From: Streptomyces sp. CB02414
Lineage (GTDB): Bacteria > Actinomycetota > Actinomycetes > Streptomycetales > Streptomycetaceae
Length of the DNA stretch: 64,000 nt
Assembly (NCBI RefSeq): GCF_001905385.1
Contig: NZ_LIPF01000015.1
Coordinates: 1 to 64,000, forward strand
Direction: 5' to 3'
Shown here: piece by piece, positions 48,238 to 57,185 of the stretch
Position numbering within the stretch: the stretch's first letter is position 1
Layout of the letters: the number at the start of each line of letters is the position of its first letter
Notes under the pieces: generated by a model
What the model saw: only the letters and a program-made list of their open reading frames with translations
Database searches by the model: none
Told to the model about the DNA's origin: nothing
Made by a program: the position numbers and the translations under genes

Positions 48238-49888
48238 ATGGAACCACGCGGATACCGCATGGTGGTCTCGACCGAACTCAGCTACGTCAAGGCGTGCGGC
48301 ATAGCCGAGCGGCAGCTGATCGACTGGATCCGCGGCAAGGGATACGACCCCTCCGGGCTGGACGAGGGACGGACCGAGATAGCCCCGCACGCCACCCTTG
48401 ACCGGGACTCGGAGGGCGGGCGCAAGGGCGCATACAGCCGCTGGCGCATGCGCGAGACGCCCTCCACGGCCTCGGGCACCTGGCAGTCCACGCTCATCGT
48501 GCGCTCCGGCCTTGAGGAGGACGGGGGCCGTACGTGGGTGCAGGTCGACATCGAGCACCAGCCTGCCCGCGAAGGCATGGCCCCCAGGCGCGCCAACACA
48601 CCGCACATCGTCCGTTCCCTCCTGGACGCGCTGGAAGCACGCGACGGCCTCGCCGATGTCGCCTCCGCACCCGTCTTCATCGAGGCCGAGGACGTGGACG
48701 ACGCCATCGAGGAGCTGTGCGACACCACCCGACGGCTGCCCGTCGTCGTCGCCACGGTGCCGTACGGCAAGAACCCCGACGACTGGTCGCGCTCGGTCGT
48801 CGAGCCGCTCTTCCGCTACCTGCACGGACTGGCCGTGTTGTACGTGCTCACCCCGGAAGCACAGACGCGGTTCAACGGCGCGCTGGAGTACCACCCACCC
48901 CGTGTTCGGAGGTGGTGTCCGCACCTACCTGCCCGGGCTCGACCCGGCCTGGAAGCCCGACGCGCAACGCCACCCCGTGATGTCGCGCCGGACCATCGAG
49001 GCCGACCCCCGCCGCGCCGCCTCCACGCTCGCGGCCCTTCCCCAACGACTGTCCTCCCGGCAGCCGCTGCCCGCCGCTCTGCTCAGCATTCCGCGACAGC
49101 GCACCCGCCCCCGCACGACCGCCGACGGCACGGACCTCGCTCAGCTCCGCTCCGACAGTGCGGCACTGACGGCCCTGCTGGACGAGGCGGAGCGCGCGGA
49201 GGCGATGCGGGTCGACGAGATCAACGACCTGTACGCGGAACTGGCGAAGGCGGACCAGGCCAGCAACGAAGTGCGCGGCGAGAACGAGGAACTGTACGAC
49301 AAGGTCCAGGAGTCCCAGCGGCTCATACGCTTCCTGCGCGAGCAGCTGCAGGAGGCAGGACAGTTCGCCCTCGCCCACGCGCCGGCCGACGCCGAGGACA
49401 TCACCTACCCGGAGACGTTCTCCGAACTGCTGGACCGACTCAACGAGCTGACCGGCATCTCGTTCACCGGGAACCACAAAGTCACCCGGTCCCTCGACAG
49501 CCAGTCGGTGGACAACTGGCTTTACGTCGCCTGGGACGGGCTACTGGCCCTCAATCACTTCGCCCAGTCCTCCGCCGACGGCGCGGCCTCCGGTGATTTC
49601 CTGAGCTGGTGCAAGTCCGACGCGTCCAGCGCCTTTCCGTTCCCCGCCGCGAAGGTGGCCATGCGCGAGTCGGACACCGTCGCCCGCAAGGCGAAACTGC
49701 GCACCGAACGCATGCTCCCGGTACCAGAAGCGGTGTCCCCCGACGGCCGGGTCTTCATGCAGGCCCACCTGAAGATCGGCGGGGGCAACACAATCGCCCC
49801 TCGCCTTCACTTCTACGACGACTGTCCTCGCTCAGGGAAGATGTACGTCGGCTACCTCGGCCCCCACCTGCGCAACACCCTCACCTGA
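48238..49888 (+). pseudogene. Frameshifted gene, coiled-coil protein of unknown function
   Basis: One gene in two frames. From ATG 48238 (AGTAGGAG upstream) the first frame reads about 220 codons to FNGALEYHPP. After the CCCC run at 48898-48901 the coding pattern moves to the next frame (VFGGGVRTYLPGLDPAWKP) and runs to 49888. Removing one C joins them into a protein of about 549 residues. The N-terminal half is globular (VVSTELSYVKACGIAERQLIDWIRGKGY); residues about 300-375 are a coiled coil (ALLDEAERAEAMRVDEINDLYAELAK); the C-terminus ends RLHFYDDCPRSGKMYVGYLGPHL. No family recognised. It could be a real mutation, an assembly error, or, less likely, programmed frameshifting. Confidence 0.7.
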
Positions 49889-49910
49889 CGCCTCGGCGGT
49901 AGAAAGGAGT

Positions 49911-49937
49911 GTGCCGTCCGGACGCACCCGACGGCAC
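49911..49937. terminator. Small hairpin between converging genes
   Basis: GTGCCGTC (49911-49918) and GACGGCAC (49930-49937) form a perfect 8-bp stem with an 11-base loop, between the 3' ends of the coiled-coil gene and the DUF397 gene. Confidence 0.45.
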
Positions 49938-49947
49938 CCCCGCAAGC

Positions 49948-50139
49948 TCAGCGCTCCGACGCGAACCGCACGAACGTCCGCCAGCCGTCACGGCCGACCG
50001 CGAAGGCCGGGCGGGTCACGTCCTTGGAGTCCCGTACGTGGATGGCCTGCTCGGTGACGGCGACCTCCACGCAACTGTCGCCCTGGCTGCCGCTGTAGCT
50101 GGACTTGAACCAGGCGAGTTCCGCCGTAGCACTGTTCAT
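49948..50139 (-). CDS. DUF397 protein
   Basis: A 63-residue protein with the DUF397 signature: LAWFKSSYSGSQGDSCVEVA followed by VRDSKDVTRPAFAVGRDGWRTFV. DUF397 proteins in Streptomyces are small partners of neighbouring XRE regulators; BldB is a distant relative. Its ATG overlaps the stop of the XRE gene (ATGA), so the two are coupled. Confidence 0.92.
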   Translation of the reverse strand: MNSATAELAWFKSSYSGSQGDSCVEVAVTEQAIHVRDSKDVTRPAFAVGRDGWRTFVRFASER

Positions 50140-51017
50140 AGCTCTCCTCGCAGTCGCTCCAGCAGGTCCCGCGATTCCTGGGGGTTCAGGGCCTGCGACC
50201 GCAGTGTTTCATAGCGCTGGCAGAGCAGACTCATCTCTTTCGGGTCGGAGATCAGCCGTCCGTTCTGCTGTCCCTCGGAATACCCGAGCCGCCGCCCTTC
50301 CAAGGTCTCCAGAACCTGCACGGGCCCGTCCAGACACGCATGCAACGCTGCCCCCACCGGCACCACCTGAAGCGTCACGTTGCGCGGAGCGGTCAGCTCA
50401 AGGACGTGATCCAACAGGCCGCGCATCGCCTCCGCGTCCCCGAATCGCCGCCGGAACACGTGCTCCTCAACGATGAAGCTGAACGGCACGGTAGGCCGCT
50501 CCCGCAGTATCGCCTGCCGTTCCATCCGTGCGGCAAGCTGCTCTTCCAGCTCCTCGTCGGTCCGCAAGGGGATGGTGCCCTCGAACACAGCCCGCGCATA
50601 CTCTTCCGACTGCAACAACCCCGGCACCAACCGGCACTCATACGTACTCAGACTCACCGCCTCCCGCTCCAGCCGAGCCCACCGCCGGAACCACGCAGCC
50701 AGCCCCGCCTCGCCCCGCGTGAGATGCCGCGCGGCCCTCCGCAGCGCACCCGTGTTGCCCAGCGCTTCCTCCGCCCGCTCCACGAACGCCTCGTCCGGCA
50801 TCCGGCGGCCCAACTCCACGGACTCGACCGTGTGCTTGGAGTACTGGACCATCGCGGCGAACTCGGCCCGGCTGAGCCCCGCGTGCTCGCGCAACGCCTG
50901 GACGAACGCGCCGAACGTACGCAGACTGTCAGAAGGGTGGGGTTCCCGCTCCCCCTCCGGAACCGTATGGGCACTGGCGCCGACGCCCACAGCCACCTCG
51001 CCTTCGACGATGTCCAT
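50136..51017 (-). CDS. XRE-family regulator with DUF5753 domain
   Basis: A 293-residue regulator. The Cro/CI helix-turn-helix is at about 35-90 (FGAFVQALREHAGLSRAEFAAMVQYSKHTVESVELGRRMPD). The C-terminal DUF5753 domain is at about 110-285 (STYECRLVPGLLQSEEYARAV, PFSFIVEEHVFRRRFG). Such regulators are abundant in Streptomyces and usually pair with a DUF397 gene, as here. ATG 51017 has GGAGAGAGGGG upstream. It may regulate only its local partners; a role for the defence genes on either side is possible but unsupported. Confidence 0.9.
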   Translation of the reverse strand: MDIVEGEVAVGVGASAHTVPEGEREPHPSDSLRTFGAFVQALREHAGLSRAEFAAMVQYSKHTVESVELGRRMPDEAFVERAEEALGNTGALRRAARHLTRGEAGLAAWFRRWARLEREAVSLSTYECRLVPGLLQSEEYARAVFEGTIPLRTDEELEEQLAARMERQAILRERPTVPFSFIVEEHVFRRRFGDAEAMRGLLDHVLELTAPRNVTLQVVPVGAALHACLDGPVQVLETLEGRRLGYSEGQQNGRLISDPKEMSLLCQRYETLRSQALNPQESRDLLERLRGEL

Positions 51018-51174
51018 CCGCCGCCCCTCTCTCCAGCCCCTCGGACCACCACAGGTTCACCACTCAGCGTGACGGCCCACCATACGTACTGTCCACTCCG
51101 CGTGCCCGTACGCTGACTCCGCGTACGGGGTGCGGCGCTCGCGACCGGCCGCACCCGCACGCCACGCTGGCGCC

Positions 51175-51621
51175 ATGAACCAACCCGCTCCCCAACTCAG
51201 CACCCCTCACCTCAGCTTCACGCAGTTGCTCTCCCCCACCCGCCGCGGAGCCCGGCTCGCCCGCCTGCTCACCGTGAGCCAACTACGAGCCTGGTGCGCT
51301 CCGCAGGACCTCACGGAGCGTGCCGAACTCGTCGTCGCGGAGCTGGCGGCCAACGCCGTCCTCCACGGTCACGTGGCCGGTCGCAGCTTCCGCCTGACCC
51401 TCGTGTTCAACGCTGCGGCCTGCCACCTCCGGGTCGACGTCACCGACCCGCGCGGGGACAGATGGCCACAGGCATGCCCGGCGGGCGCCGCACCCGAGGC
51501 GCTGCTCCGCGCCGGCGGACGCGGCCTCGCGCTCGTCGACGCGCTCGCCGACCGCTGGGAGACGCTTGCCTTCCCGCCCAGCGGCAAGACCGTACGGGCC
51601 GAACTGACCGGTCCGACCTGA
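51175..51621 (+). CDS. Anti-sigma-factor-like ATP-binding protein (HATPase)
   Basis: A 148-residue GHKL ATPase-fold protein of the RsbW/SpoIIAB-like type common in Streptomyces. The N-box is ELVVAELAANAVLHG, and the lid and G boxes are LRVDVTDPRGD and GGRGLALVDALADRW. It diverges from the XRE regulator with about 157 bp between starts; XRE, DUF397 and HATPase form a standard regulatory trio. ATG 51175 (MNQPAPQLSTPHLSF) has no clear Shine-Dalgarno. Confidence 0.85.
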   Translation: MNQPAPQLSTPHLSFTQLLSPTRRGARLARLLTVSQLRAWCAPQDLTERAELVVAELAANAVLHGHVAGRSFRLTLVFNAAACHLRVDVTDPRGDRWPQACPAGAAPEALLRAGGRGLALVDALADRWETLAFPPSGKTVRAELTGPT

Positions 51622-51665
51622 GACAGGCGCCCGGCGCAATCCAGCCACCCCTCACCCGGACGCGC

Positions 51666-51680
51666 GTTGACGTTGCCAAC
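51666..51680 (+). promoter_or_regulatory. Second copy of the defence-operon palindrome
   Basis: GTTGACGTTGCCAAC matches the site at 33936-33950 in 13 of 15 positions and also contains a -35-like TTGACG (51667-51672). An 18-base spacer leads to TACGGT (51691-51696), a plausible -10. It ends 57 bp before the first gene of the chaperone operon. Confidence 0.6.
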
Positions 51681-51737
51681 AGGCCCTCCTTACGGTGATC
51701 CTTGCGCAAGGCGGGGGATCAAGGGAGACGTCGGATC

Positions 51738-53582
51738 GTGCGGGTGCGGGACACAGGGGGAGCAGGCCGGACGGCCTCGGTGCGCGATCTGCTGGCCGCA
51801 GCCGAACGTGCCGTCCTCCGAGCAGAGTTCCACGTCGCGCACCCCGTACTGCGCCGACTACAGGCCGAGTACGGCGCGCCGGAAGACTACGACGAAGCGG
51901 TGCGGTACGACGTCCTCTGGGCCGCGTTGGCCGCTCGGGCCGGCAACTGGCCGGAGGCGGTCCGTCGGTGCCCCGACGCCGATGACCTGACGATGGCGGA
52001 GACGGGCGTCGTCCACGCCCTCGCGGTGACTGCCCTCCGCAGGCTCAGCGACGAGGAACGGTCCGCCGACGCCCACACCGCGGCGCTCGTGATCGTGCTG
52101 TGGGCGTACCTCCTGGACGAGGACGATCCCGGCGACTTCCGCGGCATGCTCACCGGACGGCGCGGGGCCCCCGTCCCCGACAAGGACTGGGACAAGGCCC
52201 GCGACCACCTGCACGGACGGATCACCGACCTGCTGCACGCCCTGGACGTCCGGGCGAGCCGGGACGCACTCGGCGCCTGGCAGACGGCCTGGGAGGCGGA
52301 ACGCCTCTTCCCTGTCGTCGCCCCTGCCGAGGCCGGGTCGGACGGCCTGATTCCGTTGAAGGACGCCGCCCGGCATCTCATCCGGGGCGGTCGCCGGGTC
52401 GAACTCCTCGACGCCTACACCACGCGCCATCCCGACCCCGCCACCTGGATCGAGGACGCACCCGACCACCGGGCCTGTGCGGGGCCGGTGGCCGAGGCCG
52501 TGGCGGAGCGCGGCCGGGACCGGGTGCCGGCCGGCGAGTGGAGCGAGGCGCTGTCGGACTTCAGCACGGCGGCACGCCTGGGGCGCAGGCCGGGAGCCAG
52601 GGAGACGGCGGCCATCCTCCACGCGGCGAAGAATGTCGGTCGTGGGCGCGCCGGGCACGGATACTCCCCCATCACGCGCATCCAGGGTCTCGAGATCGCA
52701 CACGCACTGCTGCCGCAGGACACCTCCGTGGCCGCCGAGCTGACCGCCGAGCTGGTGCGGCAAGGGCAGAAGGTCCTGCGGAGCGACCCCGAGCAGAGCC
52801 GGAAGCGCTTCGCTCGGGCCCTCGTGGTCACCCCTCGGGACCGGGACGCCAGGTCGGGCCTCGACGACCACCTGAAGGAGGACCTGCGCCGGTCGCTCGA
52901 CGGTGCGTCGGGCGGGGACAGGCCGCGGGTCGGCGAGGTGCAGGGCCTGCTGGACCGCGACCCGGAGTGCGATGCGGCCCGGCGGTGGCTCCGGGAGCAC
53001 TTTGCGGGGCAGGCCGTCACGGAGGCTTCCGGGGGTCGGCTCACTCCGGCACGGGCCGCCGTACGGAAGGTGCTCGAGTACGACGGTGCGGGCGGCGAAG
53101 GTTACGAGGACGCACTCCTCGATCAAGTGCTCGTCAACCTCCTGGTACTCGCGGCCGGGAGAACCGGCGCCGAGGGCGGGCGTGCCGCCCTGGAGCGTCG
53201 CGTCGAGTTGCTGTGCGTCGCCGACGGCCTCGCCGTCCCCGCCGCCCACGGCCACCACGTCAGGGAGGCGCGCGACGAGGCCCTCCTGCACCTCGCGGAG
53301 CACTTGGAGGCCACCGCGACCCCGTCGGACGTCATCGAGTTGTTCCTCCAGGACCGGATGCGGACCGGTGTCAGCGCACGGTTCGACCAGACCGTGGAGA
53401 CCGCCTACCTGAAGCGGGCCCGGGCGCGTGAGCGCGCCGGCGATCCGGGCGGGGCGCGGCGCGACCGCGCGTGCGCGGCACGGATCGGTGCCGGGCTGCC
53501 CGAGCAGGGTCTGCTCTTCGGGCCCGGTCCCCGCCCTCGCAGAGCGAGTCACGACGACACCGGCCAGGAGGCCCTCTTTTGA
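51738..53582 (+). CDS. Helical-repeat (TPR-like) protein of chaperone operon
   Basis: A 614-residue cytosolic protein made almost wholly of helices, in repeated helix pairs resembling TPR (for example LLAAAERAVLRAEFHVAHPVLRRLQ and ARFDQTVETAYLKRARARERAGD). I cannot assign a family. It has no enzymatic motif and ends in a Gly/Pro/Arg-rich tail. GTG 51738 has AGGGAGA with a 9-base spacer; the TTG at 51702 is a weaker alternative. It is the first gene of a tightly coupled operon with a GrpE-like and an Hsp70-like protein, so a co-chaperone or client-adaptor role is inferred. Confidence 0.75.
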   Translation: MRVRDTGGAGRTASVRDLLAAAERAVLRAEFHVAHPVLRRLQAEYGAPEDYDEAVRYDVLWAALAARAGNWPEAVRRCPDADDLTMAETGVVHALAVTALRRLSDEERSADAHTAALVIVLWAYLLDEDDPGDFRGMLTGRRGAPVPDKDWDKARDHLHGRITDLLHALDVRASRDALGAWQTAWEAERLFPVVAPAEAGSDGLIPLKDAARHLIRGGRRVELLDAYTTRHPDPATWIEDAPDHRACAGPVAEAVAERGRDRVPAGEWSEALSDFSTAARLGRRPGARETAAILHAAKNVGRGRAGHGYSPITRIQGLEIAHALLPQDTSVAAELTAELVRQGQKVLRSDPEQSRKRFARALVVTPRDRDARSGLDDHLKEDLRRSLDGASGGDRPRVGEVQGLLDRDPECDAARRWLREHFAGQAVTEASGGRLTPARAAVRKVLEYDGAGGEGYEDALLDQVLVNLLVLAAGRTGAEGGRAALERRVELLCVADGLAVPAAHGHHVREARDEALLHLAEHLEATATPSDVIELFLQDRMRTGVSARFDQTVETAYLKRARARERAGDPGGARRDRACAARIGAGLPEQGLLFGPGPRPRRASHDDTGQEALF

Positions 53583-53905
53583 CCGCCACCGCAGGCAAAT
53601 CCGCCCGGGACAGGCCGGTCGGGCCGGGCAGTGAGGACCCCTCAGTCCCCCCGATCCCCTGGTTCGGCCCCACGCTCCACGAACTCGTGCCCGGCATCCC
53701 ACCCGGCACCCGGCCCTTCCCCCTGCGCAGACTGGCGGCGAAGGCGCTCACCGAGGCCCGTCGGGACCCGGCCCGGCACCAGCTCCTCCAGCATGCCGAC
53801 CGGTCCTCCAGCAGCCCCGTCACCGCCCTCGTCGCCGAAATGCTCACCCCTCCCCTGCCACCGCCCGCAGCCGAGACCGGGCACGCCACCGAGGAGCAAC
53901 CGTGA
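53579..53905 (+). CDS. 108-residue protein of chaperone operon
   Basis: A 108-residue protein starting at TTG 53579, which overlaps the previous stop as TTGA and is preceded by a perfect AGGAGG (53566-53571) with a 7-base spacer; this decides the unusual start. The sequence has a disordered N-terminus, a short core (PWFGPTLHELVPGIPPGTRPFPLRRLAAKALTEARR split by helices) and a Pro-rich tail. No family recognised. The stop overlaps the GrpE-like start. Confidence 0.65.
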   Translation: MTATAGKSARDRPVGPGSEDPSVPPIPWFGPTLHELVPGIPPGTRPFPLRRLAAKALTEARRDPARHQLLQHADRSSSSPVTALVAEMLTPPLPPPAAETGHATEEQP

Positions 53906-54540
53906 CCGACCCCGCTCGGGCCGCCACCGCCGGCCCGCCGTCCGAACTCGACAAGCTGCGGCGCCGGGTCGAGGCGCTGTCCGGCAAACGGGACGAGGCG
54001 GAGGCCCGGTTGCGCGCCCTGCTGGACGCCCTGCTGCCACTGGACGACGTGCTCGCCGACACCCGCCGCCGGGCAGGTGCCCTCCAAGGGGCCCGCTCCG
54101 CGCGCGAGACGGCGTCGGCCGCCATCGCGCTGGGCGAGCAGATCGACGCCGCGCACCGGATGCTGCGCGACGAGTTCGCCCGGCACGACGTCGCTCCGAT
54201 GGACGTCGTGGGCTACGCGGCCGACCCCGCGACCATGCGCGTCGTCGGTACCGAGCCCCATCCGACCCGGCCGCACGGCACGGTACTGAGGGAGAAGATC
54301 ACCGGCTTCCGCATGGGTGCCGCCACCCTGAGACCCGCGGAGGTGGTCATCGCGGTGCCCGGCCCCGCACCCGTACCCGAGTCCGGGACGCCGGAAGAGG
54401 CGGCCGCGGACGCCTCCGCCCCCGCGACACTCCCGGTTGGCGGAAAACGGTCACAGCCCCGGCGCACCACCCGCGCCCAGCGAAGCCTGCCGTACAAGCC
54501 CTCGGCCGGGCGCGGGCGCCGCTCCCGCCGCCGCGCCTGA
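53902..54540 (+). CDS. GrpE-like nucleotide exchange factor
   Basis: A 212-residue protein with GrpE-like organisation. The N-terminal half is a long amphipathic coiled coil (SELDKLRRRVEALSGKRDEAEARLRALL). The C-terminal beta domain reads YAADPATMRVVGTEPHPTRPHGTVLREKITGFRMGAATLRPAEVVIA, the GrpE signature G-x-V-x-x-x-x-x-x-G-F-x-x-x-x-x-x-x-R-P-A-x-V-x-V-A. A basic tail of about 40 residues follows. It would release ADP from the Hsp70-like protein encoded 79 bp downstream. GTG 53902 overlaps the previous stop. It is divergent from housekeeping GrpE and appears dedicated to this operon. Confidence 0.75.
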   Translation: MTDPARAATAGPPSELDKLRRRVEALSGKRDEAEARLRALLDALLPLDDVLADTRRRAGALQGARSARETASAAIALGEQIDAAHRMLRDEFARHDVAPMDVVGYAADPATMRVVGTEPHPTRPHGTVLREKITGFRMGAATLRPAEVVIAVPGPAPVPESGTPEEAAADASAPATLPVGGKRSQPRRTTRAQRSLPYKPSAGRGRRSRRRA

Positions 54541-54619
54541 ACCGACGGCCGCACCGCCCGGTGCCCCGTACCGCACTTCCCGTCCACGGCACTCCACGAC
54601 GATCAGGAAGCATTCCTCC

Positions 54620-57121
54620 ATGCACCGGACCCTCGGCATCGACCTCGGTACCACCAACTCCGTCACGGCGTGGCTGCACGACGGTGCCCCCGCCGTCCTG
54701 CCCAACCGGCACGGCGAACAGGCCACGCCGTCGGCGGTCGGGGTAGACGCGAGCGGCACCCTGCTGATCGGCAGGGAAGCCCTCAACTGGCGGGACGGAG
54801 ACCCTCGCTCGGTGATCACCGAGGTCAAGCGTCTGATCGGGCGGCGGTGGGACGACGCCCTCGTGCAGCAGGCCCTCAGCACACGGCCGGACGACGCGCC
54901 GTCCGTCCGGGCCGCCGCCGACGGCTCGGTGGAGATCCGGCTCGGCGAGCACTACCTCTCCCCGGTGCAGGTCTCCGCCGTACTGCTCCGGCGGCTCAAG
55001 AAGGACGCCGAGGACGCCGCGGGCGTGTCGTTCCGGCGTGCCGTGATCACCGTTCCCGCGTATTTCGCCGAACCGCAGTTCGCCGCCGTACGCGAGGCGG
55101 GACGGCTGGCCGGGCTGCACGTGGCGCGGATCGTGGAGGAGCCGACCGCCGCTGCGCACGCCTTCGGAGTCGGACCGGGCGGTGACGTGAGCGAGCCCAG
55201 CAGCATGCTCGTCTTCGACCTGGGCGGCGGCACCTTCGACGTGTCGATGCTGACCCTGGGCCCCGGCTACTTCTCGGTGAGTGAGCTGGGCGGTGACAAC
55301 CTCCTCGGCGGCGCCGACTTCGACGCACTGCTGGACAGCCACCTTCGCCGGCAGCTCGGCGGACGCGACCACAGCGGCGAGACCGACGCCTTCCGCATCC
55401 GGGCGGCCGCCGAGCGCGCGAAGGTCGAGCTGTCCACGCGGGACACCTTCGACGTGACCCTCTCCCCGCTCGGACGCGAAGGTGGCTCCTGGTCGGGCAC
55501 GGTGCGGCGCGCCGACTTCGAGGGGCTCCTCACCGATCACCTGCGCAGGATGCGGGAGACGGTCGAGTCGGTGCTGACGGGGAGCGGCGCGCTGCCCGAG
55601 GACGTCCAGCGGGTCCTCCTGGTCGGCGGCTCCACCCGCGTCCCGGCCGTCCGGCGCGGCCTTCAGGACCTGTTCGGCGAGGACAAGGTGTCGGACGCGG
55701 TGGATCCCATGCTGGTCGTCGCGCACGGCGCGGCCGTGGAGGCCGGTCTGCTGGACACCCTGGACTGCCCCGCCGAGACGTGCACCATCGAGGGAATTCC
55801 CGTCTCCGAGGACGCCTGCCCGGGCTGTGACACCCCGCTGCTGGGGAGGGCCACGGTGGAATGCCCCGGCTGCCACGTTCCCGCACCCGAGCTGACCGCC
55901 GCCTGCCCGGTGTGTCAGACGGACCTGTCCGGACTGCGGGCCGCTCCCACGACGGTCACCCGCATGGAGTGTCCGGAGTGCGGCCGTGACGACAATCCCG
56001 CCACCGCCACCAACTGTCTCGACTGCGACGCGCGGCTGGACCTCGGCGGCCTCAAGTGCCCGGGCTGCGGGATGGTCAACGGCCCCGGTCTCACCGCGTG
56101 CTCCTTCTGCGGCGGCGACTTCGGCACCGCTCTTCCCCAGCAGGTGACGGCGCAGCACATCGGACTCGAACTCAAGGACGGCACCGTCGAGGTGCTCTTC
56201 CCCGCCGGAACCCCCTACCCGACCGAATGGCACCGGGTGGAGGATCTCGCGGTACGCAGGAACCGCGACGAGGCGGTGCTGTTCCGTGTCTGGGAAGGGC
56301 CGCATCTGGGCTCCGCACAGCGCAACGAGTTCTGCGGCGCCCACACCGGCCGGGACGTCGACGAGACCCGTGGTGACGTGCCGATCGCCCTCCAGGTACG
56401 GCTTGACCCCGACCGGACCGTCGACCTGCAGTACCGGATCGCCTCCGGCGCATGGCAGGGCGCCCGGCTCCGGCGCAGCACCGTCTCGTCCACCGTCGGA
56501 CGGAGGGCAGCCGAACTCCACGACCGGTACGCCGGCTTCCTGTCCGACTTCGAGCGTGAGTTGACTCCCGCCGAGCGCGACACGCTGACCGAGCTGCGGA
56601 AGGACCTGGCGGCGCTGGGCCAGGGGGAGACCGTGGGCCGTTCCCTGGACGGGCTGCTGGACTCCGCCCGTGACACCCTCGACCTGTGCAAGCGTGCGCG
56701 AGGCGTCCATGCCCAGGCTGTCCTCGCGCACCGCAACGGGCCCGGGCTGCTGCCGACTGCGGTACGGGAGGAGCTGCGGGCCGCGGCGGAGGCGGTCATG
56801 GACGCGCGACGGGCCATGCGCACCGATGCGCTGCGGAGCGTCACGGAGCGGGCCGAGGACCTGTGGACCGGTCTCGACCCGGCGGTCCGCACGGCGATCA
56901 TCACCGTCGCCCTCGCCGAACAGGACTCCTACCCAACGACCCTCCGCAAGGAGGTCCTGACCGCTCGCGACGCGCTGCGCGACGCCGTGGAACGCGGCGA
57001 CCAGGCGGCTCAGGACACCGAGCTCGTTCTCCTCGGCCGCCTCGCCGAGCAGGGCCGCAGCCAGTTCGCGGACGTACGCGTCCCCTCCACCGCGGCGAGC
57101 GTTCTGCCGTCCCGGCGGTGA
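54620..57121 (+). CDS. Hsp70-like ATPase with zinc-ribbon array
   Basis: An 833-residue DnaK-like protein. The nucleotide-binding domain (about 1-380) is complete: GIDLGTTNSV, EEPTAAAHAFG, VFDLGGGTFDVSML, LVGGSTRVPAVRRGL. After it, in place of the usual peptide-binding domain, lie residues about 382-500 with seven CxxC-type cysteine pairs or near-pairs (CPGCDTPL, CPGCHVPA, CPVCQTDL, CPECGRDD, CLDCDARL, CPGCGMVN, CSFCGGDF), a zinc-ribbon array. A beta-rich region and a helical C-terminus follow. ATG 54620 has AGGAAG upstream. With the GrpE-like and helical-repeat proteins it forms a private chaperone set inside the defence island. Confidence 0.88.
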   Translation: MHRTLGIDLGTTNSVTAWLHDGAPAVLPNRHGEQATPSAVGVDASGTLLIGREALNWRDGDPRSVITEVKRLIGRRWDDALVQQALSTRPDDAPSVRAAADGSVEIRLGEHYLSPVQVSAVLLRRLKKDAEDAAGVSFRRAVITVPAYFAEPQFAAVREAGRLAGLHVARIVEEPTAAAHAFGVGPGGDVSEPSSMLVFDLGGGTFDVSMLTLGPGYFSVSELGGDNLLGGADFDALLDSHLRRQLGGRDHSGETDAFRIRAAAERAKVELSTRDTFDVTLSPLGREGGSWSGTVRRADFEGLLTDHLRRMRETVESVLTGSGALPEDVQRVLLVGGSTRVPAVRRGLQDLFGEDKVSDAVDPMLVVAHGAAVEAGLLDTLDCPAETCTIEGIPVSEDACPGCDTPLLGRATVECPGCHVPAPELTAACPVCQTDLSGLRAAPTTVTRMECPECGRDDNPATATNCLDCDARLDLGGLKCPGCGMVNGPGLTACSFCGGDFGTALPQQVTAQHIGLELKDGTVEVLFPAGTPYPTEWHRVEDLAVRRNRDEAVLFRVWEGPHLGSAQRNEFCGAHTGRDVDETRGDVPIALQVRLDPDRTVDLQYRIASGAWQGARLRRSTVSSTVGRRAAELHDRYAGFLSDFERELTPAERDTLTELRKDLAALGQGETVGRSLDGLLDSARDTLDLCKRARGVHAQAVLAHRNGPGLLPTAVREELRAAAEAVMDARRAMRTDALRSVTERAEDLWTGLDPAVRTAIITVALAEQDSYPTTLRKEVLTARDALRDAVERGDQAAQDTELVLLGRLAEQGRSQFADVRVPSTAASVLPSRR

Positions 57122-57134
57122 CGGACCGCATGCT

Positions 57135-57174
57135 CCGGTGTGGTGCGGGCCGTTTCGACCCTGCACCACACCGG
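57135..57174. terminator. Bidirectional hairpin terminator
   Basis: A perfect 12-bp stem (57135-57146 with 57163-57174), with further G/C pairs inside, lies 14 bp past the Hsp70-like stop and 12 bp before the 3' end of the converging EcsC-like gene. Confidence 0.8.
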
Positions 57175-57185
57175 CGCCGCGGCAA

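Noticed and set aside
48890..48910. Programmed +1 frameshifting at CCCC
   Set aside because: No slippery-site context or downstream stimulatory structure is evident; a one-base error or mutation is simpler.
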